Assembly (NCBI RefSeq): GCF_038896935.1 | Contig: NZ_JBANDC010000002.1 | Location: forward strand, 248,001-312,000 | Source of the DNA: Collimonas rhizosphaerae | GTDB taxonomy: Bacteria > Pseudomonadota > Gammaproteobacteria > Burkholderiales > Burkholderiaceae_D | Length of the DNA stretch: 64,000 nt | Direction of reading: 5' to 3' | Shown: positions 1-8,067 of the stretch, piece after piece | Layout of the letters: each line of letters opens with the position of its first letter | How positions within the stretch are numbered: the stretch's first letter is position 1 | The notes under the pieces: model-generated | Databases searched by the model: none | Seen by the model: the letters and a program-made list of their open reading frames with translations, nothing else | What the model was told of the DNA's origin: nothing | Made by a program: the position numbers and the translations under genes

Positions 1-260
1 GAAAGAAAAATAAAATTTAGGTGAAGTTGACGATTTATGTTGTTTTTTAGCAGTTGTTTATGACATTTATGACTCAGCATATGCATTATTTGAGTTTACA
101 CAGGGTCATCGCCGGAATCGTGGCGCAGGATGTGGAATGGCCGGTGATGGCGCTGTTACATATATCCATTTGGAAATAAATTATCCATCCAGCATACGGC
201 TTGCAGAATAGCGGTAGCCAGGATATTTATTTCTAAGCAACAAACTTCTGGAATTTTCTC
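1..260. other. non-coding left edge
   Basis: This A+T-rich stretch has no convincing reading frame on either strand. It lies downstream of the minus-strand rpiA gene and its terminator, so it probably belongs to the upstream region of a gene outside the window. I see no clear promoter or repeat in it. Confidence 0.5.
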
Positions 261-294
261 TGCAAAAGAAAAAGGGCCCGAAACTCGGGCCCTT
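261..294 (-). terminator. rho-independent terminator of rpiA
   Basis: A perfect 10-bp stem (272–281 paired with 285–294, G+C-rich core GGGCCCG) has a 3-nt loop and is followed on the minus strand by a T-rich run with one interruption (TTTCTTTTG). It sits 23 bp after the rpiA stop codon, in the correct orientation to end that transcript. Confidence 0.85.
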
Positions 295-317
295 CTCAAC
301 ACTGCACGACTGCAAGA

Positions 318-998
318 TCAGAATTTCAGCGTCTTTACGCCATCCGGCGTTCCCAGCAAGCAGACATCCGCTCCCTGCTGCGCAAACAAGCCGACCGTCA
401 CCACCCCGGTGATCTGGTTGATCTGCCGCTCCAGTTCGATCGGATCGGTGATTTTCAGGTCGACCATGTCGATGATCACGCAGCCATTGTCGGTAATCAG
501 CGGCTTGCCGTCCTTGAAGCGCAAACGCGGTTCGCCGCCCAGCTTGATCAGCTTGCGCGCCACTACCGCCTGCGCCATCGGGATCACTTCGATCGGCAGC
601 GGAAACTTGCCAAGCACCTTGACCAGCTTGGAGCCGTCGGCGATGCATATGAATTTCTCGGCCACCGAGGCCACGATCTTTTCACGCGTCAAGGCCGCAC
701 CGCCGCCTTTGATCATGGCGCCCTGCTCGGTGATTTCGTCGGCGCCGTCGATGTAGACGGGCATGGTCGCGACCTGGTTCAGGTCGTACACCTCGATGTC
801 GTGCGCCCGCAGCCGCGCCGCGGTCGCTTCCGAGGAAGCCACCGCCCCCTTGATGCGGTGCTTGATCTTGGCCAGTTCATCAATGAAAAAATTGGCGGTC
901 GAACCGGTGCCGACACCGACAATCTGGCCGTCCACCACGTATTTGATTGCTTCGCGGGCAACAGCTTGCTTGAGTTCGTCCTGGGTCATGGCAGTCAT
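318..998 (-). CDS. rpiA: ribose-5-phosphate isomerase A
   Basis: This enzyme interconverts ribose 5-phosphate and ribulose 5-phosphate in the cytosolic non-oxidative pentose phosphate pathway. The 226-residue product shows the phosphate-binding GTGST motif at 30–34, DGADEI at 84–89 and KGGGAALTREK at 97–107. The last contains the lysine and the catalytic glutamate (E106, equivalent to E103 of E. coli RpiA, offset +3). The frame stays open upstream to 1121, but that extension is not family-like. The ATG at 998 gives the usual length, and an ATG three codons later (989) is also possible. No strong ribosome binding site is seen for either. The gene appears monocistronic, with its own terminator. 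Confidence 0.96.
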   Translation of the reverse strand: MTAMTQDELKQAVAREAIKYVVDGQIVGVGTGSTANFFIDELAKIKHRIKGAVASSEATAARLRAHDIEVYDLNQVATMPVYIDGADEITEQGAMIKGGGAALTREKIVASVAEKFICIADGSKLVKVLGKFPLPIEVIPMAQAVVARKLIKLGGEPRLRFKDGKPLITDNGCVIIDMVDLKITDPIELERQINQITGVVTVGLFAQQGADVCLLGTPDGVKTLKF

Positions 999-1083
999 GG
1001 CTTTGTCTTGAAAAAGAAGTAAAGGCGCTATTTTAACCAAACGCAGCGGCGGATTCGGAAAACAGCACCCTGGTCCGCCGATC

Positions 1084-2850
1084 TCAGTGATTTTCGTCGG
1101 GCTGCTGTTCCATCGTTTCACGCAGCGCGATTTGCAGTTTCGAGTGCAGTTTCACAAACCGCTGCCATAACATCAGCACCAGCGCCGCCGCTGCCACCAG
1201 CACCAGGATCAGCAGGTTGGTCGGCGGCAGGATGCGGCTGCTGAGCGCGGCGATCATCAACATGATACCGATGATGGACACCACCGGGATCACCTCGGCA
1301 ATCACGCGCCTTACCGCATGGCTGTGGGATCCGGCCCATTCGGGCCTGACGCTGATTTCCGCCAGCAGCATGCTCAGCGCATGCAGCTTGCGATAGGTGG
1401 CGATCAGGAAAGGCAATGAAACCAGCAGCGCTCCGCCCCACACTATCGCATTCTGCACCTGCGCGTCCGCCACCCAGGCCGACATGCGGCTGCCGAGCGC
1501 CTCGGCAAAATAGCCGCCGATGATGAAAATCGCCACCACCAGCGCCAGGTTCACCACCACCTGCAGCAGGATGCGGCGGATGATGCGCGACAGTTCAGCG
1601 CGATCGCCCTGCGGCTGCAAGCTGTCCAGCCAGGTTGAATACATGCCGAATACCGACGCCATTTTCCGCGGCATGGCCTGCGCCAGGCGGGTGGACAGCG
1701 GATCGGCCAGCTTGATCAGGTAGGGCGTCAGCAAGGTGGTCACGGCGGAAACCGCGACCACGGTCGGATAGAGGAAATCGCTGGTGACTTTCAGGCTGAC
1801 GCCAAGCGCCGCAATGATGAAAGAAAATTCGCCGATCTGCGACAGGCCCATGCCGACCCGCATCGAAGTGCGGCCGTCATGGCCCGACAGGAAAGTTGCC
1901 AGGCCGCAGCTGACCACCTTGCCCAGCACCACGGCCACCGTGATCACTCCGATCGGCAGCCAGTACTGGGCCAGGATGGAGGGATTGAACAGCAGCCCGA
2001 TGGCGACGAAAAAGATGGCGCTGAACATGTCGCGCACCGGTTCGATCAGGCGTTCAATCTGGTGCAGGTGGCGCGACTCAGCCATCACCGCGCCGATGAT
2101 GAAAGCGCCCAGCGCCACGCTGTACTGCATTTTCATGACCAGCAGGCAAAAACCGAAACACAGGCCGAGCACAGTCACCAGCAACATTTCCTTGCTCTTG
2201 AAGCGAGCCACGTAATCAAGCAGGCGCGGCACCACCAGGATGCCGGCCACCAGCGACACGATCATGAACAGCACCAGCTTGCCGATGGTGACCGCGGCGT
2301 CGCCGGCATCCACCGAACCACTGGTCGCGACGCCCGACAGCAAGGCGATCATGCCGATCGCCAGCACATCCTCGACGATCAGGATGCCGAAAATCAGCTG
2401 GGCGAATTTCTCGCGTTTCATGCCCAGTTCATTGAGCGCCTTGACGATGATGGTGGTCGACGACACCGACAGCATGGCGCCGAGGAATACCGCGTCCATC
2501 GTTTTCCAGCCGAAATAGATCCCGATCTCGTAACCGACCCACAGCATCAGCGTAATCTCCGCCAGGGCTGCCACAAAAGCCGTGGCGCCGACCTTGCCAA
2601 GTTTCTTCAGGCTGAATTCCAGGCCCAGCGAAAACAGCAGGAAGATTACGCCCAGTTCGGCCAGGATCTGGATCGTGCGTTCATCCGTGATCAGGGAAAA
2701 CGGCGGCGTATGCGGCCCGATGATGACGCCGGCGACGATGTAGCCAAGCACCACCGGCTGCTTGAAACGGTTGAACAGCACTGTCACGACGCCAGCGATC
2801 AGCATGATCACGGCCAGGTCCTGGATAAACGTTTCTACCGCATGGTGCAT
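1084..2850 (-). CDS. Kef/CPA2-type monovalent cation:proton antiporter
   Basis: This is a 588-residue polytopic inner-membrane protein of the CPA2 family. The first ~390 residues form the Na+/H+ exchanger-like transport domain, including the GYIVAGVIIGP segment near residue 35 and FSLGLEFS around residue 75. Unlike KefB, KefC or YbaL, there is no TrkA-N (RCK) nucleotide-binding domain after the transport domain. The C-terminal third instead holds about four more predicted membrane segments and ends in a short charged tail. The frame is open to 2979, but the first 43 codons look non-coding (Cys/Arg-rich) and the ATG at 2850 begins the family-like N-terminus. Substrate (K+ or Na+) cannot be read from sequence. 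It lies 85 bp upstream of rpiA on the same strand. Confidence 0.85.
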   Translation of the reverse strand: MHHAVETFIQDLAVIMLIAGVVTVLFNRFKQPVVLGYIVAGVIIGPHTPPFSLITDERTIQILAELGVIFLLFSLGLEFSLKKLGKVGATAFVAALAEITLMLWVGYEIGIYFGWKTMDAVFLGAMLSVSSTTIIVKALNELGMKREKFAQLIFGILIVEDVLAIGMIALLSGVATSGSVDAGDAAVTIGKLVLFMIVSLVAGILVVPRLLDYVARFKSKEMLLVTVLGLCFGFCLLVMKMQYSVALGAFIIGAVMAESRHLHQIERLIEPVRDMFSAIFFVAIGLLFNPSILAQYWLPIGVITVAVVLGKVVSCGLATFLSGHDGRTSMRVGMGLSQIGEFSFIIAALGVSLKVTSDFLYPTVVAVSAVTTLLTPYLIKLADPLSTRLAQAMPRKMASVFGMYSTWLDSLQPQGDRAELSRIIRRILLQVVVNLALVVAIFIIGGYFAEALGSRMSAWVADAQVQNAIVWGGALLVSLPFLIATYRKLHALSMLLAEISVRPEWAGSHSHAVRRVIAEVIPVVSIIGIMLMIAALSSRILPPTNLLILVLVAAAALVLMLWQRFVKLHSKLQIALRETMEQQPDENH

Positions 2851-3070
2851 GGATGGGTTTCCGAAGTAAGCGAATTGGGGAGACGCACAGACAGCAGCGG
2901 CGGAGATGCGCCGCGATGCAAGGCTGCGATGGACCAGGCACGGCAGGCAGCAACCCCGTCGCGCTTGGTTTTCTTGCAATTATATATTGACGGCAATCGC
3001 CCGCGCCGTATCGGATTCCTCGGCATCGGATGCAGGCTTGCCGCTTACCTGTTGCGGTAAAAGCGGCGGC

Positions 3071-3607
3071 TCAATCGTCGTGGCCGGGATCCAGCTCGGG
3101 GAACAGCACTTCGGTGTAACCGAAGCGCGTGAAATCCTTGATCCGCATCGGATACAGGATGCCGTTCAGGTGATCGCACTCATGCTGCACGACACGCGCA
3201 TGGAAACCGTCGACATCGCGGCTGATGGCGGCGCCAGACTGGTCGAAGCCTTCGTAGTGCAAACTGGTCCAGCGCGGCACCACGCCGCGCAGCCCGGGCA
3301 CCGACAGGCAACCTTCCCAGCCGTCTTCGATTTCGTCGGAAAGCGGACGCAGCACCGGATTGATCAGCACCGTTTCCGGCACCGCCGGCGCATCCGGGTA
3401 GCGCACGTTGTTCTTGAAACCGAAAATCACCAGCTGCAGGTTGACGCCGATCTGCGGCGCCGCCAGGCCGGCGCCGTTGACTGCATGCATGGTGTCGAAC
3501 ATGTCGGCGACCAGCGCCTCCAGCTCAGGCGTGCCGAAAGCGGTGACAGGCTCGGCTTGCCGCAGCAGGCGCGGATCGCCCATTTTCAGGATTTCACGAA
3601 CGGTCAT
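3071..3607 (-). CDS. def: peptide deformylase
   Basis: This metallohydrolase removes the N-formyl group from nascent proteins at the ribosome exit. All three signature motifs are present in the 178-residue product: GAGLAAPQIG at 45–54, EGCLS at 98–102 and QHECDH at 141–146. The metal ligands are C100, H142 and H146, and the catalytic residue is E143. It is not next to fmt, which commonly accompanies def, so this may be a second, stand-alone copy. That cannot be tested here. Length is normal. Confidence 0.95.
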   Translation of the reverse strand: MTVREILKMGDPRLLRQAEPVTAFGTPELEALVADMFDTMHAVNGAGLAAPQIGVNLQLVIFGFKNNVRYPDAPAVPETVLINPVLRPLSDEIEDGWEGCLSVPGLRGVVPRWTSLHYEGFDQSGAAISRDVDGFHARVVQHECDHLNGILYPMRIKDFTRFGYTEVLFPELDPGHDD

Positions 3608-3644
3608 GATGCAGTCTCTGGTTAGTCTGGAACGGAGGGGGGGG

Positions 3645-4520
3645 TTATTTAAACTGCTTCAGGTACTCGGCAAATTCGGCGCCGGTTTCCGGATGCTTCA
3701 GGCCCATCGCCAGCGTCGCTTTCAGGTAACCCAGCTTGGAGCCGCAATCATAGCGCTGGCCGGCGTAGCGATAGGCCAGCACGCGTTCCTTTTTCATCAG
3801 CGCGGCAATGCCGTCGGTCAGCTGGATCTCGCCGCCGGCGCCCTTGCCCAATCCTTCCAGGCAATCGAAAATGCCATTGGTCAGCACGTAGCGTCCGACC
3901 ACCGCCAGGGTGGATGGCGCCTGGTCAGGCTGCGGTTTTTCAACGATGCTGTTGACCTTTTCCAGGTCCTTTTTATACGCATCGATGCTGACGATCCCGT
4001 ATTGCTTGGTGTCGGCGCGCGGCACGTCCTGCACGGCCAGCAAGCTCGATTTTTCGGTGGCGAAGATATCGGTCATCTGCGCCAGCACAGGCTTGTGCCC
4101 GGCCGCCACGTCCATGAAATCGTCGGCCAGCAACACTGCAAACGGATCATCGCCGACCACCGGACGCGCGCACAGCACCGCGTGTCCCAGGCCCAGCATT
4201 TCCGACTGGCGGATGAAAATGCAGTTGATATGCTTGGGAATGACGTTTTGCACCAGTTCCAGCAAGCGTTCCTTGCCGGCCGCCTCCAGTTCGGTTTCCA
4301 GTTCGTAGGCTTTGTCGAAGTGATCTTCGATCGCGCGCTTGTTGCGGCCTGTAATGAACACCATGTCGGTGATGCCGGCGGCGACCGCTTCTTCCACCGC
4401 ATACTGAATCAAGGGCTTGTCGACGATGGGCAGCATTTCTTTAGGCTGGGCCTTGGTGGCCGGCAGGAATCGGCTGCCCAGGCCGGCGACGGGAAATACG
4501 GCTTTTCTAATCTTGGTCAT
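3645..4520 (-). CDS. galU: UTP–glucose-1-phosphate uridylyltransferase
   Basis: The enzyme makes UDP-glucose from UTP and glucose 1-phosphate for envelope polysaccharides and galactose metabolism. The 291-residue product begins with the nucleotidyltransferase signature (GLGSRFLPATK at 13–23, then QPKEML with K27). It ends with the family motif RYDCGSKLGYLKA before a short tail. Its start overlaps the last 14 bases of ligA, so the two genes are probably co-transcribed and translationally coupled. Confidence 0.95.
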   Translation of the reverse strand: MTKIRKAVFPVAGLGSRFLPATKAQPKEMLPIVDKPLIQYAVEEAVAAGITDMVFITGRNKRAIEDHFDKAYELETELEAAGKERLLELVQNVIPKHINCIFIRQSEMLGLGHAVLCARPVVGDDPFAVLLADDFMDVAAGHKPVLAQMTDIFATEKSSLLAVQDVPRADTKQYGIVSIDAYKKDLEKVNSIVEKPQPDQAPSTLAVVGRYVLTNGIFDCLEGLGKGAGGEIQLTDGIAALMKKERVLAYRYAGQRYDCGSKLGYLKATLAMGLKHPETGAEFAEYLKQFK

Positions 4521-6588
4521 GATCGCTTTCTAAAAGAGTGCGGAATCCGTCCTCATCCAGGATAGGGATGTTCAGTTCTTCCGCTTTAGTCAGTTTGCTG
4601 CCGGCCTCGGCGCCCGCGACCACATAGCTGGTCTTCTTGGAAACCGAACCTGTCACTTTGCCGCCTGCCGCCTCAATCATGGCAGCGGCGGCATCGCGCG
4701 TCAGGGTCGGCAGGCTGCCGGTCAGCACGAAGGTCTTGCCTAACAAGAACTTGGACCCGCCGGCAGCCGGCAAGTTCTCCGGCCAGTGGATACCGGCCGC
4801 GCGCAGCTGCTCGACCAGTTCCCGGTTGAGCGGATCGGCAAAGAAAGCGAGCAATGACCGTGCCACCACAGGACCGATATCGGCAACCTCCAGCAACTGC
4901 TCTTCGGAAGCCTGCAGCAAGCCGTCGATATTGCCGAAATGCGCCGCCAGCTCTTTCGCCGTCGCCTCGCCGACATGGCGGATGCCGAGCGCATAAACGA
5001 AGCGCCCCAGCGTGGTCGACTTCGATTTTTCCAGCGCGGACATGACATTCTGCGCCGACTTGTCGGCCATGCGGTCCAGCGCCGCCAGCTTCACCAGGCC
5101 CAGCTTGTACAGGTCGGCCGCAGTATGGATGATATCGCGGTCAACCAGCTGTTCGATCAGCTGGTCGCCCAAGCCTTCGATATCCATCGCCCGGCGCGAT
5201 GCAAAGTGCTGCAAGCCGCCCTTGCGCTGCGCTGCGCATTTCACCCAGCCTCCGGAACAGCGCGCGATAGCTTCATCCTCCAGCTTGACGATGGCGGAAC
5301 CGCAAATCGGGCACTCGCTCGGCATGACAAACGGCTGCGCATCCGCCGGCCGCAGTTCCGGCACAAAGGACACCACTTCCGGAATCACGTCGCCGGCACG
5401 GCGCACGATCACGGTGTCGCCGATATGGATATCCTTGCGCCGCACCTCGTCTTCATTGTGCAGGGTGGCGTTGGTTACCGTGACGCCGCCGACAAACACC
5501 GGCGCCAGGCGCGCCACCGGGGTGACGGCGCCGGTACGGCCGATCTGCACTTCAATGCCTAGCACCTGAGTAGTGGCTTCTTCCGCCGGGAATTTATGCG
5601 CCAGCGCAAAACGCGGCGCGCGCGACACGAACCCCAGCGTCTGCTGCTGCAGCAAACGATTCACCTTGTAGACCACGCCGTCGATTTCGTAGGGCAGCTG
5701 CGCGCGCTTGCTGCCGATATCGCGGAAGAAGTCCAGCAGGCCGTTGGCGCCTTTGACGATGCCGCGCTCCTTGCACACCGGCAGTCCGAGCTGGCTGTAC
5801 CAGTCGAGCAGCGCCGAATGCGACGGCGGCATCTCGGCGCCTTCCAGCGCGCCGATGCCGTAGGCGAAAAAGCGCAGGGTGCGTTGCGCGGTGATGCGCG
5901 AATCGAGCTGCCGTAAACTGCCGGCTGCGGCGTTGCGCGGATTGGCGAACTCTTTCATCTCCGCTTCGCGCTGGCGGGCGTTGAGTTTGGCGAAATCGTC
6001 CTTGAACATCAGCACTTCGCCGCGCACGTCCAGCACCTTCGGCGGATGCTCGGCATGCAGCCGCAGCGGAATCGCACGCACGGTGCGGATGTTGCTGGTG
6101 ACGTTTTCGCCGGTGGTGCCGTCGCCGCGGGTGGCGGCTTGCACCAGCACGCCGTCTTCGTAGCGCAGGTTGATGGCGAGGCCGTCGAACTTCAGTTCGG
6201 CGGCGTACTCGATATCGCTGTCAACCTGGGTGTCGAGGCCATCCCTGACACGGCGGTCGAATTCAACGATATCGTTGTCTTCAAAGCCGTTGCCCAGGGA
6301 CAGCATGGGTATCGAATGCGTCACCTGCTCAAACAGCGGCAGCGGCGCAGCGCCCACGCGCTGGGTCGGCGAATCCGGCGTATTGAGTTCCGGATGCGCC
6401 AGTTCCAGCGCCTGCAGTTCGCGGAACAGCTGGTCGTATTCGGCATCCGGAATCGAGGGATTGTCGAGCACGTAGTAAGAGTGGTTGTGGCGGTTCAGCT
6501 CGGCCGCCAGCCAGGCCGCGCGCGCACGCCATTCGGCGGCCTCGGGAGCATTTCCCGGACCGCCTGCTTGTGATGATAGTGAAGACAT
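4507..6588 (-). CDS. ligA: NAD+-dependent DNA ligase
   Basis: It seals nicks in replication and repair using NAD+. The 693-residue protein has the complete architecture. It starts with an N-terminal Ia domain (HSYYVLDNPSIPDAEYD around 36–52) and an adenylation domain with the nucleophilic lysine K133 in ELKFDG. An OB fold, a four-cysteine zinc finger (CPIC … RCSGG … KCAAQ) near 420–450 and helix-hairpin-helix repeats follow. A BRCT domain covers about 612–690. It lies 2 bp after the zipA-like gene, and this neighbourhood with smc and a ZipA-like protein is characteristic of Betaproteobacteria. Confidence 0.97.
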   Translation of the reverse strand: MSSLSSQAGGPGNAPEAAEWRARAAWLAAELNRHNHSYYVLDNPSIPDAEYDQLFRELQALELAHPELNTPDSPTQRVGAAPLPLFEQVTHSIPMLSLGNGFEDNDIVEFDRRVRDGLDTQVDSDIEYAAELKFDGLAINLRYEDGVLVQAATRGDGTTGENVTSNIRTVRAIPLRLHAEHPPKVLDVRGEVLMFKDDFAKLNARQREAEMKEFANPRNAAAGSLRQLDSRITAQRTLRFFAYGIGALEGAEMPPSHSALLDWYSQLGLPVCKERGIVKGANGLLDFFRDIGSKRAQLPYEIDGVVYKVNRLLQQQTLGFVSRAPRFALAHKFPAEEATTQVLGIEVQIGRTGAVTPVARLAPVFVGGVTVTNATLHNEDEVRRKDIHIGDTVIVRRAGDVIPEVVSFVPELRPADAQPFVMPSECPICGSAIVKLEDEAIARCSGGWVKCAAQRKGGLQHFASRRAMDIEGLGDQLIEQLVDRDIIHTAADLYKLGLVKLAALDRMADKSAQNVMSALEKSKSTTLGRFVYALGIRHVGEATAKELAAHFGNIDGLLQASEEQLLEVADIGPVVARSLLAFFADPLNRELVEQLRAAGIHWPENLPAAGGSKFLLGKTFVLTGSLPTLTRDAAAAMIEAAGGKVTGSVSKKTSYVVAGAEAGSKLTKAEELNIPILDEDGFRTLLESDHDQD

Positions 6589-6590
6589 AG

Positions 6591-7709
6591 TTAACTGAAT
6601 AGACGCAAAGCCCGAATCGAGCCGGCTGGAATTTCAGCGGCATCCATTTCACGGTAAAAGGCATCGACCTGGCCGGCAATCTCGGCCAGCTGGACATCGG
6701 CCAGGGGCTGGTTGCTGTCGTCGACCAGCACGCCGCCGAGGCGCGCCGCCAACGAACGTGCGCAGGCCACCATGGCGCCGTAGCCGTCGCGGTCAGGCGC
6801 AACCCGCGGCACGTCGAGCAGCAAGGTCAGGCGGCTGGTGGTTTCCGCCACCGCGCTGGCATTGGTGGACAAGGAGAACAGCAAGCCGCCCTCGCCGTCC
6901 GACATCACCATGCGGCCCTCCGGCCGAGCGTCGAACCCCTGGCGGGTCAGCGCCGCCAGCAAGGTGCTGATGGCCCACGGGGCGCCGTTGGACTGGATAT
7001 TCACGCCCAGCTGGGCATCGTGTTCCACCACGAACTGATGCAGGGAACGCGCCGTGTGCATCACTTCCGACATGTCCGGCAAATCCGGCTCGGCGCCGAG
7101 GTCGTCGGCGATCTGGCGCAAACGGGTGACCAGCTCGGAATATTCGATTTCGTTCAGCGGATTGGTGCGGTTGGCCAGCTGCACGCCGGCCAGCAAGGTG
7201 CTGTAGATGCCGCCGTGCGCCACCGGCTCCCACTCGCCGTTGGCGTCTTCGCCGATGAAATGGATAGGCTTGTTGCCGACATGGCGTAGGGTTTGCAGCG
7301 CCGGCAAGGCTTTGTCGCCGCGCACCGGCGCTTCCAGCGCCAGCGGAATCGCGCAATCGATCAGTTCGTCCACCGGCAGGTCCTTGCGTGCCGCAGGCGC
7401 CGCGGCAGTTGCCGGATTGCCGAGCTGCGGCTCGATGGCCTGCTGCTCCGCGCTCTGCTCCAGGTCATCGCGCGGCAGCGCGTCGGCGTCAAGCTCGCTG
7501 TCGAACAATTTCGGTTCATGCCGGGCCGGCGCTTCACCACTGTCTTTCCCGGCGGCTTTGCCGGGGGTCATCAGGACATCGTCATGCGATCCTGAAAACG
7601 CCCGCTCGACACTCTTCTTGGCTTTGTATTCCTGCCACTTGTTATAGGAAATGACGCCGACAAGAAACGCGCCTCCGATGATAAACAGGCTTGCTTGTAA
7701 ATCTGTCAT
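6591..7709 (-). CDS. zipA: ZipA-like FtsZ-binding cell division protein
   Basis: The 372-residue product has an N-terminal membrane anchor (about residues 6–22, FIIGGAFLVGVISY), a charged and low-complexity linker, and a C-terminal domain from about residue 110. I read that domain as the ZipA FtsZ-binding fold (segments such as GGIYSTLLAGVQLANR and MVACARSLAARLGG). ZipA tethers FtsZ to the inner membrane at the septum. The assignment rests on architecture plus the conserved smc–zipA–ligA order, because ZipA sequences diverge strongly. It is 2 bp upstream of ligA. Confidence 0.75.
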   Translation of the reverse strand: MTDLQASLFIIGGAFLVGVISYNKWQEYKAKKSVERAFSGSHDDVLMTPGKAAGKDSGEAPARHEPKLFDSELDADALPRDDLEQSAEQQAIEPQLGNPATAAAPAARKDLPVDELIDCAIPLALEAPVRGDKALPALQTLRHVGNKPIHFIGEDANGEWEPVAHGGIYSTLLAGVQLANRTNPLNEIEYSELVTRLRQIADDLGAEPDLPDMSEVMHTARSLHQFVVEHDAQLGVNIQSNGAPWAISTLLAALTRQGFDARPEGRMVMSDGEGGLLFSLSTNASAVAETTSRLTLLLDVPRVAPDRDGYGAMVACARSLAARLGGVLVDDSNQPLADVQLAEIAGQVDAFYREMDAAEIPAGSIRALRLFS

Positions 7710-8067
7710 TCTGCTGATGCCTTAATAGCGGACGCTGCCGAGCAAGCGGCGAACGCGCTGTGAATTCGCGATTGAAATCGAGGACTGGTCATTGATTGAA
7801 TCCGAGGAAAAAACACTTCTAAAATAGTTGTCAGTGACCGCGTATATGGTTATTTCTTATTTAAAACCCAAAGTACTCCCCATCAAAACCATTTTTTCTT
7901 ATAAAAACAATACAAGTATTACTGTATATACCGCCAACGTAAAAATATTGAGACAATTTTTTACAATATATTGCATTACGACCAGAAATTCAGCTTAGTG
8001 GCGTCTAAAAAAGTTGTCAAGCAGGCCAAGCTTCGATGACAGCCCGCCGGCGGCCTTGGTTTTCCGC
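7710..8067. other. A+T-rich intergenic region between smc and zipA-like gene
   Basis: There is no plausible gene in this 358-bp stretch. About 7,800–7,990 is markedly A+T-rich against the flanking ~60% G+C DNA and contains many poly-A and poly-T tracts. It presumably carries the promoter of the zipA–ligA–galU transcript on the minus strand, but I cannot pick a convincing −35/−10 pair. I see no strong hairpin that would terminate smc. Confidence 0.5.
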
